A stretch of DNA of 64,000 bases from Emcibacteraceae bacterium. GTDB taxonomy: Bacteria > Pseudomonadota > Alphaproteobacteria > Sphingomonadales > Emcibacteraceae. Within the stretch, counting starts at the first letter, position 1; the number at the start of each line of letters is the position of its first letter. This document shows positions 28,958 through 37,884 of the stretch, piece by piece. The stretch lies in contig JAWKXO010000001.1 of assembly GCA_041396985.1 (NCBI GenBank), forward strand, positions 434,001-498,000, written 5' to 3'. Under the pieces are notes generated by a model. It did not search any database and was not told where the DNA came from. It worked only from the letters and a program-made list of their open reading frames with translations. Position numbers and translations under genes: made by a program.

Positions 28958-29035
28958 TGGGGCGAGTGACCGGATTTGAACCGGCGGCATCCAGAATCAC
29001 AATCTGGCGCTCTAACCAACTGAGCTACACCCGCC
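28958..29035 (-). tRNA. tRNA-His (GTG) with encoded G-1
   Basis: 78 bases from the extra 5' G to the encoded CCA. The acceptor stem GCGGGTG pairs with CACTCGC. The anticodon arm CCAGA-TTGTGAT-TCTGG gives GTG. The base before position 1 is G and the discriminator is C73, so the ordinary bacterial G-1:C73 identity pair is present. Confidence 0.95.
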
Positions 29036-29148
29036 ACAACAGGAAAGTGAAGTCCTTTTAAGGTGTAGCATGGAAAGCGTCAAGTAGGATTATAACAAAA
29101 ATATAATTCTTCTTGATTGACCGGAATTCTGACCTCTTTCATACACAT

Positions 29149-29165
29149 TGCCTATTTTTTAGGCA
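29149..29165. promoter_or_regulatory. Candidate NtrC site 1 upstream of glnB
   Basis: TGCCTATTTTTTAGGCA, a perfect 6-5-6 palindrome that fits the NtrC pattern TGC-N11-GCA. Its centre lies about 120 bases upstream of the predicted sigma-54 start site, a normal enhancer distance. Confidence 0.6.
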
Positions 29166-29170
29166 CCTAA

Positions 29171-29187
29171 TGTCTGATAATTAGACA
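29171..29187. promoter_or_regulatory. Candidate NtrC site 2 upstream of glnB (weaker)
   Basis: TGTCTGATAATTAGACA, a 17-bp inverted repeat centred 22 bases (two helical turns) from site 1. The outer bases are TGT/ACA rather than TGC/GCA, so the match to NtrC is weaker. NtrC usually binds as paired dimers at this spacing. Confidence 0.4.
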
Positions 29188-29250
29188 TAAAAATTTTTAC
29201 CCAAATTGAAACTGCCTAAAAAATCTCCTGATTCAGCCATTTAAAATAAT

Positions 29251-29266
29251 TGGCACGGTTAATGCT
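29251..29266 (+). promoter_or_regulatory. Sigma-54 promoter of glnBA
   Basis: TGGCACGGTTAATGCT matches the -24/-12 consensus TGGCACG-N4-TTGCW with one mismatch, and the GG and GC elements are at the correct spacing. The predicted transcription start is near 29277, giving a leader of about 42 bases before the glnB ATG. Confidence 0.85.
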
Positions 29267-29318
29267 TATAGAGAGGGAAATAAATTTAAAATCTGAATTT
29301 TAAAGACTGAAAAATATT

Positions 29319-29657
29319 ATGAAAAAAATAGAAGCCATTATCAAACCCTTTAAACTTGATGAAGTTAAGGAAGCACTCCATGAGGTGGGGCTTAGCGGGA
29401 TTACAGTGATTGAAGCAAAAGGGTTTGGCCGTCAGAAAGGCCATACCGAGCTTTATCGCGGCGCTGAATATGTTGTTGACTTTCTGCCTAAGGTAAAAAT
29501 TGAAATTATCCTTGAAGACAAATTAGTTGAACGTGCAGTTGAGGCAATTCAGCAGGCTGCAAGAACAGGGCGAATTGGCGATGGGAAAATCTTCATAAGC
29601 AATATTGAAGAAGCCATACGTATCAGAACCGGTGAAACCGGTGAAGAAGCTATATAG
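29319..29657 (+). CDS. glnB: Nitrogen regulatory protein P-II
   Basis: Small trimeric signal protein that senses 2-oxoglutarate, ATP/ADP and, through uridylylation, glutamine; it controls glutamine synthetase and the NtrB/NtrC system. 112 residues. KPFKLDEVKEAL at the N terminus, the T-loop with the uridylylated Tyr (RGAEYVVDFLPK, Tyr51), and the C-terminal TGRIGDGKIFI and IRTGETGEEAI are all intact. It is 44 bases upstream of glnA, as in other alphaproteobacteria. A sigma-54 promoter with NtrC-like sites precedes it, so expression should rise under nitrogen limitation. Confidence 0.96.
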   Translation: MKKIEAIIKPFKLDEVKEALHEVGLSGITVIEAKGFGRQKGHTELYRGAEYVVDFLPKVKIEIILEDKLVERAVEAIQQAARTGRIGDGKIFISNIEEAIRIRTGETGEEAI

Positions 29658-29701
29658 AAAAACTAACCACAATTATTAACTTTAATGAACTAGGAAAAAA
29701 A

Positions 29702-31111
29702 ATGTCAGACGTAAAAAAAGTTCTCGATCTTATTAAAGACGAAGAGATTGAATATGTGGATCTCCGCTTTACTGATCCAAAAGGAAAATTATTTCACTTA
29801 AGCATGTGTGCAGATGTCATTGAAGAAGACACATTTGAAGAAGGTATCATGTTTGATGGATCATCAGTAAAAGGCTGGAAATCCATTAATGAGAGCGACA
29901 TGATCCTAAAACTCGATCCTTCAACAGTTTTTCTTGATCCTTTTTATGACCAGCCAACACTGGCAATTTTCTGCTCAATCGTAGAGCCTGCAACAGGTGA
30001 AGGCTATGGTCGTGACCCACGCTCCACTGCTGAACGTGCTGAAGCCTATCTTAAGTTTTCAGGCATTGGTGATGTCGCCTATTTTGGTCCGGAGCCTGAA
30101 TTCTTCATGTTTGATGATGTAAAATATAATGTTGATTATGCTAGTGCCGGCTACTCACTTGATGATGATCAAACACCAATGAAATCTGCACGAACGATTG
30201 AAGATGGTAATAAAGCCCACCGTGCTGGAATTACAGGCAACTATTTTGCAATGGAACCTTATGACAGATGTCAGGATATTCGTAGTGAAATGGTCACTTT
30301 GATGAAAGAATGTGGTCTTCCTATGGACAAACACCATCAGGAAGTTGCCCCTTCACAGCATGAACTTGGGCTGACTTTTGGAACACTCGTACAAACTGCA
30401 GAACGGGTACAAATATACAAATATGTTGCCCATCAGGTTGCAAGAGCATACGGCAAAACGGCGACATTTATGCCTAAACCGATTGCTCAGGACAATGGTT
30501 CAGGAATGCACGTGCATATGTCAATCTGGAAAGATGGCAAACCACTCTTCGCCGGTAACAGCTATGCTGATCTTTCAGAAACATGTCTTTATTATATTGG
30601 TGGTATCATTAAACATGCTAAAGCCATTAACGCATTCACCAATCCTTCGACAAACAGCTATAAGCGTTTGGTACCGGGATTTGAAGCACCTGTACTGCTT
30701 GCTTATTCTGCACGTAACCGCTCTGCTTCCTGCCGAATTCCATATTCAGCAAGTCCAAAAGGCAAGCGTGTTGAAGTTCGTTTCCCAGATCCGACAGCCA
30801 ATCCTTACCTTGCCTTCTCTGCTCTGATGATGGCTGGTCTTGATGGTATTGAAAATAAAATCCATCCTGGTGATGCTATGGATAAAGACCTATACCATCT
30901 TCCACCAGAAGAATTAAAAGAAGTTCCACGTGTTGCAGCTTCCCTGGCTGAAGCCCTTGATGCCCTGGATGCTGACCGTGAATTTCTTAAAAAAGGCGAT
31001 GTGTTTACCGATGATCAGATCGATGCCTATATCGAACTTAAGAAAGACGATATTCAAAGACTTGACATGACACCACACCCAGTTGAATTTGAAATGTATT
31101 ATTCTTCATAA
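29702..31111 (+). CDS. glnA: Glutamine synthetase type I
   Basis: Makes glutamine from glutamate, ammonia and ATP, and is the main route of ammonium assimilation. 469 residues, the GSI length. It starts with DLRFTDPKGKLFHL and has the GSI signature FDGSSVKGW, the metal-site stretch DKHHQEVAPSQHELG and the ATP-site region KPIAQDNGSGMHVH. The adenylylation Tyr is at about residue 398 in DLYHLPPEEL, so activity can be shut off by GlnE. It is co-transcribed with glnB and ends at a strong terminator. Confidence 0.98.
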   Translation: MSDVKKVLDLIKDEEIEYVDLRFTDPKGKLFHLSMCADVIEEDTFEEGIMFDGSSVKGWKSINESDMILKLDPSTVFLDPFYDQPTLAIFCSIVEPATGEGYGRDPRSTAERAEAYLKFSGIGDVAYFGPEPEFFMFDDVKYNVDYASAGYSLDDDQTPMKSARTIEDGNKAHRAGITGNYFAMEPYDRCQDIRSEMVTLMKECGLPMDKHHQEVAPSQHELGLTFGTLVQTAERVQIYKYVAHQVARAYGKTATFMPKPIAQDNGSGMHVHMSIWKDGKPLFAGNSYADLSETCLYYIGGIIKHAKAINAFTNPSTNSYKRLVPGFEAPVLLAYSARNRSASCRIPYSASPKGKRVEVRFPDPTANPYLAFSALMMAGLDGIENKIHPGDAMDKDLYHLPPEELKEVPRVAASLAEALDALDADREFLKKGDVFTDDQIDAYIELKKDDIQRLDMTPHPVEFEMYYSS

Positions 31112-31133
31112 TCGTTTCTGAACATTAAATCCG

Positions 31134-31171
31134 GAAAGCCCATGTTTTTCTAACATGGGCTTTCTTTTTTT
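31134..31171 (+). terminator. Rho-independent terminator of glnBA
   Basis: A 13-bp perfect stem (GAAAGCCCATGTT / AACATGGGCTTTC) with a 5-base loop, followed by seven T's, 22 bases after the glnA stop. Confidence 0.92.
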
Positions 31172-31260
31172 GTCCAACCACCCATTAACCATTATGCAAT
31201 ATTATATAGTCATAATGGAAAATAGTTGTATGAAGTTGAAATGAGTGGATAAATAATAAA

Positions 31261-31803
31261 ATGGAAACTGAAGATACAGACTATAAAAAGTATCAAAAAC
31301 TTGTCTTTGGAAAAAATATAAATCAGCAAACGCTGTTGGCGACGGATTATTTAAATCACTTCAATGAAATACATATGCTACTTGGAATGCTGGGCGATAT
31401 GCCTGATTGCCTTGATGACATTCTTGAATGGAAATCAATCACCTATCAGGAACATTTTAAATATAGTGTTTTTCAGGACAAAGAATTGGCAATAGACGCT
31501 TATAACCATACACCTGATCAGTATAAAATACCTTTTGAGAACTGTGTTTCCAAAATGAACCAATTAGTATTGGAAACAATTGTAAAAGCAAAAACAGCAA
31601 TTGATGAACAAAATACTGACAGTCTGAATATGCTGATTTCTGATTATACCCCTCGGATGGAAAAACTTATTGAGATCTGTTCTACAATTATAAACAGTAA
31701 AGAAATTACGTCGCAGCAGGACATCATTGATAACTATTTCGATGACAGCCTGCCAGAAAACGAGTCATTTGATCAAAATTCAATTGATGATCTTTTTGAA
31801 TAG
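31261..31803 (+). CDS. Hypothetical acidic protein with a CheZ-like C-terminal tail (180 aa)
   Basis: Not a family I can name. It is soluble, mostly predicted helical, acidic, with no signal peptide. The last residues (FDQNSIDDLFE) look like the acidic I-D-x-L-F tail that ends the CheZ protein encoded at 61.7 kb (DQAAIDALFDDF). In CheZ the tail binds CheY, so this protein may bind a CheY-like response regulator (inference). The rest shows no FQD..GQ catalytic motif, so it is not a CheZ phosphatase. A TTAACCAT sequence (CtrA half-site type) lies about 70 bases upstream. It stands alone between the glnA terminator and the RND operon. Confidence 0.6.
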   Translation: METEDTDYKKYQKLVFGKNINQQTLLATDYLNHFNEIHMLLGMLGDMPDCLDDILEWKSITYQEHFKYSVFQDKELAIDAYNHTPDQYKIPFENCVSKMNQLVLETIVKAKTAIDEQNTDSLNMLISDYTPRMEKLIEICSTIINSKEITSQQDIIDNYFDDSLPENESFDQNSIDDLFE

Positions 31804-31871
31804 ATTTTCCTTAATTTATGATAAAATTTAATAATTTATCGCATTAGATATGCGCTTTATCGCAATTTTAT

Positions 31872-31976
31872 TTACATTTAATATCACGTAATTACATATT
31901 TTTATCAAATAGTTACACTTACATATATTTGAAATTACATCATAATGTTTACACCTATTACATATTTATGTTTACA
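31872..31976. repeat. Eight TTACA repeats in the RND promoter region
   Basis: The 328-base gap 31804-32131 has no gene. It is very AT-rich and holds TTACA at 31872, 31892, 31913, 31919, 31935, 31949, 31958 and 31972, several extended to TTACATAT. All eight are on the plus strand. They stop about 155 bases before the adaptor gene start, where an operator or activator site could lie. I cannot name a regulator. Confidence 0.4.
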
Positions 31977-32131
31977 TATATAACATATTTCAGTATGTAT
32001 CTTGGCAAAAATACACTGTAATTCAATGGGTCATTGTGAGTATTTTGGAAAAGAAAAATTAATCTGATTAATAAAATTTTCCGTAAAACGAATATATAAT
32101 CAAAAGCAGAAATAACAAGAATAGCAAAATT

Positions 32132-33199
32132 ATGAATAAGTCATATAGAACAGCATTATTAATCGTCGTCGGTATCGTCTTAATTTTGATATCGGGCGTA
32201 TTTTTTCCGTCAGAGGACAATAAAGCTCAGTCAGCTTCGGAAGCGCAGCCCGAACAAACAATTATGGCGGTAACATTTATAAATGCAAAACCAGAAGCTT
32301 ATACCAAGGATATTATTTTACGCGGTTATACCAAAGCTTTAAGAGCAGTAAGCCTTAAAAGCCAGGTAAAGGGCCGCATTGAATCACTTCCCGTGGAAAA
32401 AGGAACCCGTGTAAAAAAAGGCGACGCCATCTGCCGGGTTGAAGTGGAAGATCGCAAAGCCAGCTATGAAGAAGCTGAAGCACTGGTAAAGCAAAGAGAG
32501 CTCGAATTTTCAGCGTCTGAAAAGCTTTTTGCGCAGGGCCATCGTTCGGAAACTCAGCATTCTGCCGCGAAATCGGCATTAGAGTCAGCAATTGCAAATT
32601 CTATTCGTACAAAAACAGCCTTGGACCATACAGTAATACGCGCCCCATTTGATGGTATTGTTAATGACCGTCCTGTTGAAGTCGGCGATTATATGAAAGA
32701 AGGAGATATCTGCGCCCTAATAATGGAAGAGGATCCTTTCCTGGTCGTAGCTGATATTTCTGAAAATGATATTAATCAGGTCAAAGTCGGTGATAATGCC
32801 CACGCCATGCTTCAAAATGGACAAAGAGTGGATGGTAAAATCAGGTATATTTCAACGATCGCCGATGCCTCTACAAGAACATTTCGTGTTGAACTGGAAG
32901 TGGCAAATCCGGACCGTAATATAATGGACGGGGTTACTGCTGAACTTGTTATTCAGTCAAACCAGGTACAGGCACAAAAAATCTCGCCGGCAACATTGGT
33001 TTTAAATGATAACGGTGAGGTCGGTGTCAGATTGGTGGATGACAACAATAAAGTTTACTTTAAAGAGGTTGAAATTGTTGGCAACTATGAAAATGGTATC
33101 TGGGTAACCGGGATCGATAATAATTCCAAAATTATTGTTGAAGGCCACGAATTTGTCAAAACCGGCGAGGATGTAAAAGCCGTTGAGACTTCGAGCTAA
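32132..33199 (+). CDS. RND efflux periplasmic adaptor subunit
   Basis: Membrane-fusion protein linking an inner-membrane RND pump to an outer-membrane channel. 355 residues. An N-terminal membrane anchor (about 9-27) is followed by a lipoyl half (LKSQVKGRIESLPVEKGTRVKKGDAICRV), a short alpha hairpin (100-150), the second lipoyl half (HTVIRAPFDGIVNDRPVEVGD) and the beta-barrel (VADISENDINQVKVGD). There is no lipobox cysteine. The permease gene follows 12 bases later. No TolC-type channel or regulator gene is adjacent, so both must lie elsewhere. Confidence 0.93.
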   Translation: MNKSYRTALLIVVGIVLILISGVFFPSEDNKAQSASEAQPEQTIMAVTFINAKPEAYTKDIILRGYTKALRAVSLKSQVKGRIESLPVEKGTRVKKGDAICRVEVEDRKASYEEAEALVKQRELEFSASEKLFAQGHRSETQHSAAKSALESAIANSIRTKTALDHTVIRAPFDGIVNDRPVEVGDYMKEGDICALIMEEDPFLVVADISENDINQVKVGDNAHAMLQNGQRVDGKIRYISTIADASTRTFRVELEVANPDRNIMDGVTAELVIQSNQVQAQKISPATLVLNDNGEVGVRLVDDNNKVYFKEVEIVGNYENGIWVTGIDNNSKIIVEGHEFVKTGEDVKAVETSS

Positions 33200-33211
33200 A
33201 AGGACCAAATA

Positions 33212-36200
33212 ATGAACGCAATTATCAGTGCTGCAATTGATCATTACCGTGTGGTCCTTCTGTGCCTTGTGCTTATTTTTGTTGGCGGATCAGTTTCATA
33301 CATCACAACACCAAAAGAAGCACAGCCGGATATTACAATCCCGACCATTTATGTAAGCCTGGTGCATGATGGTATTTCACCGGAGGATTCCGCACGTCTT
33401 CTTGTAAAACCGCTTGAAACAACTTTACGGACTATCGAAGGCATTAAAACGTTGCGCGGCATAGGACGCGAGGGCGGAGCGAGTGTCGTTATCGAGTTTA
33501 ATGCCGGTATTGATCCTGATCTGGCCATTCTTGATGTTCGTGAACAGGTGGATAAAGCGCGCTCAGAGTTACCGACTGAAACCAAAGAGCCAACAATAAC
33601 AGAAATTAACATCAGTGAGTTTCCAATTATAAATGTTATTTTATATGGAACCGCTCCTGACCGTGTAATCTATCAGATTGCCAGAAGATTACGGGATGAT
33701 CTTGAATCAATTCCAAGTATTCTAAAGGCAACCGTGACTGGTGACCGTGATGATCTGCTTGAAATCATTATTGACCCGTCTAAGCTGGAAAGCTATCAGC
33801 TTTCCTATGCTGAACTGGCAACCATCATTGCAACAAATAACCGGCTCATTGCTGCCGGGTCTCTGGATAATGGCAATGGCCGCTTTTCGGTAAAAATACC
33901 CGGTATTTTTGAAACGGCACAGGATGTCTATGATATACCGGTAAAAGTTTCAGGGAACAGCATCGTAACATTATCCGATGTTGCTACAATCCGTAAATCA
34001 TTTAAAGACCCGATTAGTTATGCGCGCTTCAATGACAAACCGGCTGTGAGTATTGGTGTCAGCAAGCGCACCGGTGAAAATATTATTCTGACCGATGCCA
34101 TTATTAAAGAAGTCGTCCGCGCCTCTTCAGAACAATGGCCGGAAGGGGTTCATTATGAATTTGTCGGGGAAGCATCCGCACAGGTGGAAGAATCTGTTTC
34201 AAGTCTGCAGAACAGTATTATTTCAGCTATTCTGCTCGTCTCGATCGCAATGATCGTTGCTCTTGGTGAGCGTACTGCCTTTCTGGTCGCTGTTTCCATT
34301 CCAGGATCATTCCTTCTTGCCATTTTCCTGATGAATTTTATGGGCATGAGCATTAACCAGGTGGTTATGTTCGGACTTATTCTTTCAGTTGGCTTACTTG
34401 TTGACGGTGCGATTGTTGTGACTGAATATGCTGACCGGAAAATGCAGGAAGGTCTTGATAAAAAAGCGGCTTATCGCTTGGCAGCGCAGAGAATGGCCTG
34501 GCCAATTCTTGCATCAACAGCAACAACCCTCGCTGCATTCTTGCCTTTATTATTCTGGCCCGGACTTCCGGGTGAATTTATGCGCTATTTGCCACTTACG
34601 CTTATTTTTACCTTGTCTTCATCATTCCTGATGGCATTGATCTTTATGCCGACCCTCGGCAGTCTGATCGGTAAAAAAGCTGATGACGCCGGTGAAAATG
34701 TTGCGCTTATGGCCGGTGACGACAACGATTTTGATCCCAACAAGTTAAACGGATTTACTGGCTATTATGTTCGCCTGGTTGCTAGACTTATCAAAAAACC
34801 GCTTAGCTTCAGTGCCGTAATCATTGGACTAATTTTTGCAATTTTCATCGCTTTTGGATTTTCAGGAACACCGGTTCAGTTCTTTCCGGAAATGGATCCT
34901 GATAATATTCAGGTCAATGTACACGCCCGTGGAAATCTGTCTCTCGATGAACGTGATTACCTGGTGCGTCAGGTTTCCAATGCCATCAAGGATGATCCCA
35001 ATATTGAACATTTCCAGTCAACGACGACTGCCTTAAATGATAATTCACAGAATAAGGCGGAAGATGTTGTCGGAACCCTTTTTATTAACTTTATTGACTG
35101 GAAAGACAGAACCAAAAAAGTTGATGAAATTATCGAAGATTTCCGTCGTGATACGGCGAACATCCCCGGTATTATCGTTGAAGTCGAGAAACCGGCACAG
35201 GGACCTGTTCAAGGTAAGGCCATTCAGATGGAATTTAAGGCCGAAAGTACAGATATACTGATCCCCGTTGTTAAGGCAGTTTATGACCATATGGAAAATG
35301 ACGTTGAGGGATTAACCGATCTTGAAAATACATTGCCCCTGCCCGGCATTCAGTGGGAACTGGAAGTTGACCGCGCGCTGGCCGGGTTCTTTGGTACCGA
35401 TATTGCCAATGTCGGCAGTGTTATTCAGCTTGTCACCAATGGTATTAAAGTCGGTGAATACAGACCCGACGATGCCGATGATGAAGTTGATATTCGTGTC
35501 CGTTTCCCTGAACAATACCGTAACATTAAACAGTTGGATGAAGTCCGGGTTCAAACCCGTGACGGATTAGTGCCAATTGGAAATTTTGTCAAACGTGTCG
35601 CCAAACAAAAAATCAGCACAGTTGAAAGAATTGACACCAAAACGGCTTATAAAATCAGAACCAATGTTACTGATGTCACCCAACGGAATAATATTTCCAC
35701 AGCAATCGGTAAATGGATTGCCGAGCAGAAATTTGACCCAAGGGTTGAAATTAAATTTGCAGGGACTGATGAAGAGCAGCAGAAATCGCAAGCCTTCCTG
35801 GCCAATGCATTTGCGATGGCATTATTCCTGATGGCGCTTATTCTGGTAACCCAGTTTAACAGTTTCTATCATTCAGGGCTTATTCTTCTGGCTGTATTGC
35901 TGTCCACCGCAGGTGTATTGCTGGGCATTATGATCACAGGCCGAACATTCCAGACCATTATGACAGGTGTTGGTATCATATCACTTGCCGGTATTGTGGT
36001 GAATAACAATATTGTTCTTATTGATACCTATGCCCGGCTTAAGGAAGAAGGAATGGATGCAATGAAAGCGATTGTGCAAACAGTCGCACAAAGACTTCGC
36101 CCGGTAATGCTGACAACTATTACGACAGTGGTCGGCCTTCTGCCGATGGTATTCATGGTCAATATTGACTTTACAAACCGCAATGTTGAAATAGGTGCTC

Positions 36201-36382
36201 CATCCGGTTCATTCTGGGTTGATCTCGCGATTGCCGTTTCTTTCGGGCTTTTGTTCGCTACGGTACTCACACTATTACTAACCCCCTGCCTTTTGGCGGT
36301 AAGGGTAAAGTTTTCCAAAAAATATCGTGAATCAAACCTTCGTCCGATCGCCACCGCTTCAGAACGGCAGGCAGCGGAGTAG
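33212..36382 (+). CDS. RND family efflux permease
   Basis: Proton-driven inner-membrane pump of the HAE/AcrB superfamily, expected to export hydrophobic compounds. 1056 residues with 12 helices and two large periplasmic loops. It has the N-terminal amphipathic start and first helix, then the TPKEAQPDITIPTIYVSL porter entry. Helix 4 motif GLLVDGAIVVTEYADRKM carries the proton-relay acidic residues, and the second half repeats this with GIVVNNNIVLIDTY. Substrate cannot be told from sequence. The C-terminal tail is basic. It converges on pssA with six bases between stops and no clear terminator. Confidence 0.93.
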   Translation: MNAIISAAIDHYRVVLLCLVLIFVGGSVSYITTPKEAQPDITIPTIYVSLVHDGISPEDSARLLVKPLETTLRTIEGIKTLRGIGREGGASVVIEFNAGIDPDLAILDVREQVDKARSELPTETKEPTITEINISEFPIINVILYGTAPDRVIYQIARRLRDDLESIPSILKATVTGDRDDLLEIIIDPSKLESYQLSYAELATIIATNNRLIAAGSLDNGNGRFSVKIPGIFETAQDVYDIPVKVSGNSIVTLSDVATIRKSFKDPISYARFNDKPAVSIGVSKRTGENIILTDAIIKEVVRASSEQWPEGVHYEFVGEASAQVEESVSSLQNSIISAILLVSIAMIVALGERTAFLVAVSIPGSFLLAIFLMNFMGMSINQVVMFGLILSVGLLVDGAIVVTEYADRKMQEGLDKKAAYRLAAQRMAWPILASTATTLAAFLPLLFWPGLPGEFMRYLPLTLIFTLSSSFLMALIFMPTLGSLIGKKADDAGENVALMAGDDNDFDPNKLNGFTGYYVRLVARLIKKPLSFSAVIIGLIFAIFIAFGFSGTPVQFFPEMDPDNIQVNVHARGNLSLDERDYLVRQVSNAIKDDPNIEHFQSTTTALNDNSQNKAEDVVGTLFINFIDWKDRTKKVDEIIEDFRRDTANIPGIIVEVEKPAQGPVQGKAIQMEFKAESTDILIPVVKAVYDHMENDVEGLTDLENTLPLPGIQWELEVDRALAGFFGTDIANVGSVIQLVTNGIKVGEYRPDDADDEVDIRVRFPEQYRNIKQLDEVRVQTRDGLVPIGNFVKRVAKQKISTVERIDTKTAYKIRTNVTDVTQRNNISTAIGKWIAEQKFDPRVEIKFAGTDEEQQKSQAFLANAFAMALFLMALILVTQFNSFYHSGLILLAVLLSTAGVLLGIMITGRTFQTIMTGVGIISLAGIVVNNNIVLIDTYARLKEEGMDAMKAIVQTVAQRLRPVMLTTITTVVGLLPMVFMVNIDFTNRNVEIGAPSGSFWVDLAIAVSFGLLFATVLTLLLTPCLLAVRVKFSKKYRESNLRPIATASERQAAE

Positions 36383-36388
36383 GAAACC

Positions 36389-37132
36389 CTATTCTTTTTT
36401 ACGATAAGCAAAAATGGCAATTGTCGGGATAGAAATAATATAAATTATCCCGACGACCGCCATAGTCATCCATAAATCAGTGATAAGTAATGAGGCCAAT
36501 ACGGCAATTCCCAAAAGCACAAAAATCACATGTTCTTTATGAATTTTAAGGCTTTTAAGAGAAAAAGTAGGAATACGGCTGACTGTGAGAATGCAAAGCA
36601 CAGCCATATAAGCCGAGCATACCTTTGGGTCTTTCAGGATTTCATAATCAAATTCAAATGACAATATCATCGGCCATAAAGCCAGCGCAGCAGAAGCAGG
36701 TGCAGGAATACCGGTATAATAACCTATTTTCACATCTGCTCCCAGTTCATTATCTTTCATCACCGTATTAAACCGGGCCAGACGCAGGGCCATGCAAATA
36801 ACAAAGACCAACGACATGAGCCAGCCAAGACCGCGCACATCACTCAGGACCCACATATACATAATCAGGGCCGGTGCAACACCGAAGCTGATGACATCGG
36901 ACAGACTGTCAAGTTCAGCCCCAAATCGGCTGGTCCCTTTTAATAGTCTGGCGACACTGCCGTCAAGTCCATCAAAAACCCCTGCTACCAGTATGGCTGT
37001 TACTGCTGATTCCCATTGTTGCAGATAAGCAAAGCGAACACCGAACATTCCAGCACAAAGGGCAAGAACGGTAATGGCATTTGGTGCAAGGCTTCTGGCT
37101 GGAATTTGAAATGGAACTTTTCTATTGGCCAT
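36389..37132 (-). CDS. pssA: CDP-diacylglycerol--serine O-phosphatidyltransferase
   Basis: Makes phosphatidylserine from CDP-diacylglycerol and serine in the inner membrane. 247 residues with about eight membrane helices. The CDP-alcohol phosphotransferase motif is intact (FDGLDGSVARLLKGTSRFGAELDSLSD, read as D-G-x2-A-R-x8-G-x3-D-x3-D). Translated from two bases after psd, so phosphatidylserine synthesis and decarboxylation are expressed together. Confidence 0.95.
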   Translation of the reverse strand: MANRKVPFQIPARSLAPNAITVLALCAGMFGVRFAYLQQWESAVTAILVAGVFDGLDGSVARLLKGTSRFGAELDSLSDVISFGVAPALIMYMWVLSDVRGLGWLMSLVFVICMALRLARFNTVMKDNELGADVKIGYYTGIPAPASAALALWPMILSFEFDYEILKDPKVCSAYMAVLCILTVSRIPTFSLKSLKIHKEHVIFVLLGIAVLASLLITDLWMTMAVVGIIYIISIPTIAIFAYRKKE

Positions 37133-37134
37133 GG

Positions 37135-37833
37135 TTATCTGATCTCGCCGTCTCTTTGTTTTTCGCGGCCTTTTTCATTGGCTATAACAGTTTCGCCGGC
37201 AATTGCCCGCTGTCCTACCGCGACAAGTGAATGCACACCTTTTGGGAGATAGACATCGACACGGCTGCCAAAACGGATAAGACCGAAGCGCTCACCCGCC
37301 TTCATTTCATCGCCATCCCTGGCCCAGCATAAAATACGCCGGGCAACGAGCCCTGCGATTTGCACAAAGGCGATATTGTTGCCGGATGTTGTTTCCATCA
37401 GGATCGCATGTCTTTCATTATCTTCACAGGCTTTTTCAAGGGATGCGTTCAAATATTTTCCGGGCGTATAAGCCTGACGGATAATTTTGCCATCAACCGG
37501 CACTCTGTTCACATGAACGTCAAACACATTCATGAAAATGCTAACACGAGTGCATTCATCATCTCCCATTTCCAGCTCTGCCGGCGGGATTGAATTATTT
37601 TTCACTGATTGCACAACGCCATCGGCCGGTGCAATAATAAGTCCTTCTTTTTGTGGGGTAACGCGGTCCGGGTCCCGGAAAAAATAGGCACACCATAATG
37701 TCAGTATAACACCAACAGTTGCCAGAAAATCCGCCCCCCATAAAAAGAACAGTAAGGTGACCACCGCAAATGCGGCGACAAACTTATGACCTTCCCTATG
37801 AATTGGAACGAAAACAGAAAGAATTGTTTCCAT
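37135..37833 (-). CDS. psd: Phosphatidylserine decarboxylase proenzyme
   Basis: Converts phosphatidylserine to phosphatidylethanolamine. It is the short Psd-B-like type of 232 residues. An N-terminal hydrophobic region (15-52) anchors it. The self-cleavage site that creates the pyruvoyl group is RFGSRVDVYLP with Gly189-Ser190. The catalytic His lies in NVFDVHVNRVPVDG. It is followed directly by pssA, the usual pairing. Confidence 0.95.
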   Translation of the reverse strand: METILSVFVPIHREGHKFVAAFAVVTLLFFLWGADFLATVGVILTLWCAYFFRDPDRVTPQKEGLIIAPADGVVQSVKNNSIPPAELEMGDDECTRVSIFMNVFDVHVNRVPVDGKIIRQAYTPGKYLNASLEKACEDNERHAILMETTSGNNIAFVQIAGLVARRILCWARDGDEMKAGERFGLIRFGSRVDVYLPKGVHSLVAVGQRAIAGETVIANEKGREKQRDGEIR

Positions 37834-37884
37834 TAATTTTGTCCTTGGTTCTTATTTTAAGTCAATTTAATCAATCGATAATGC

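Noticed and set aside
31872..31976. TTACA repeats as a CRISPR array
   Set aside because: Repeats are only 5-8 bases, with irregular spacing and no cas genes.
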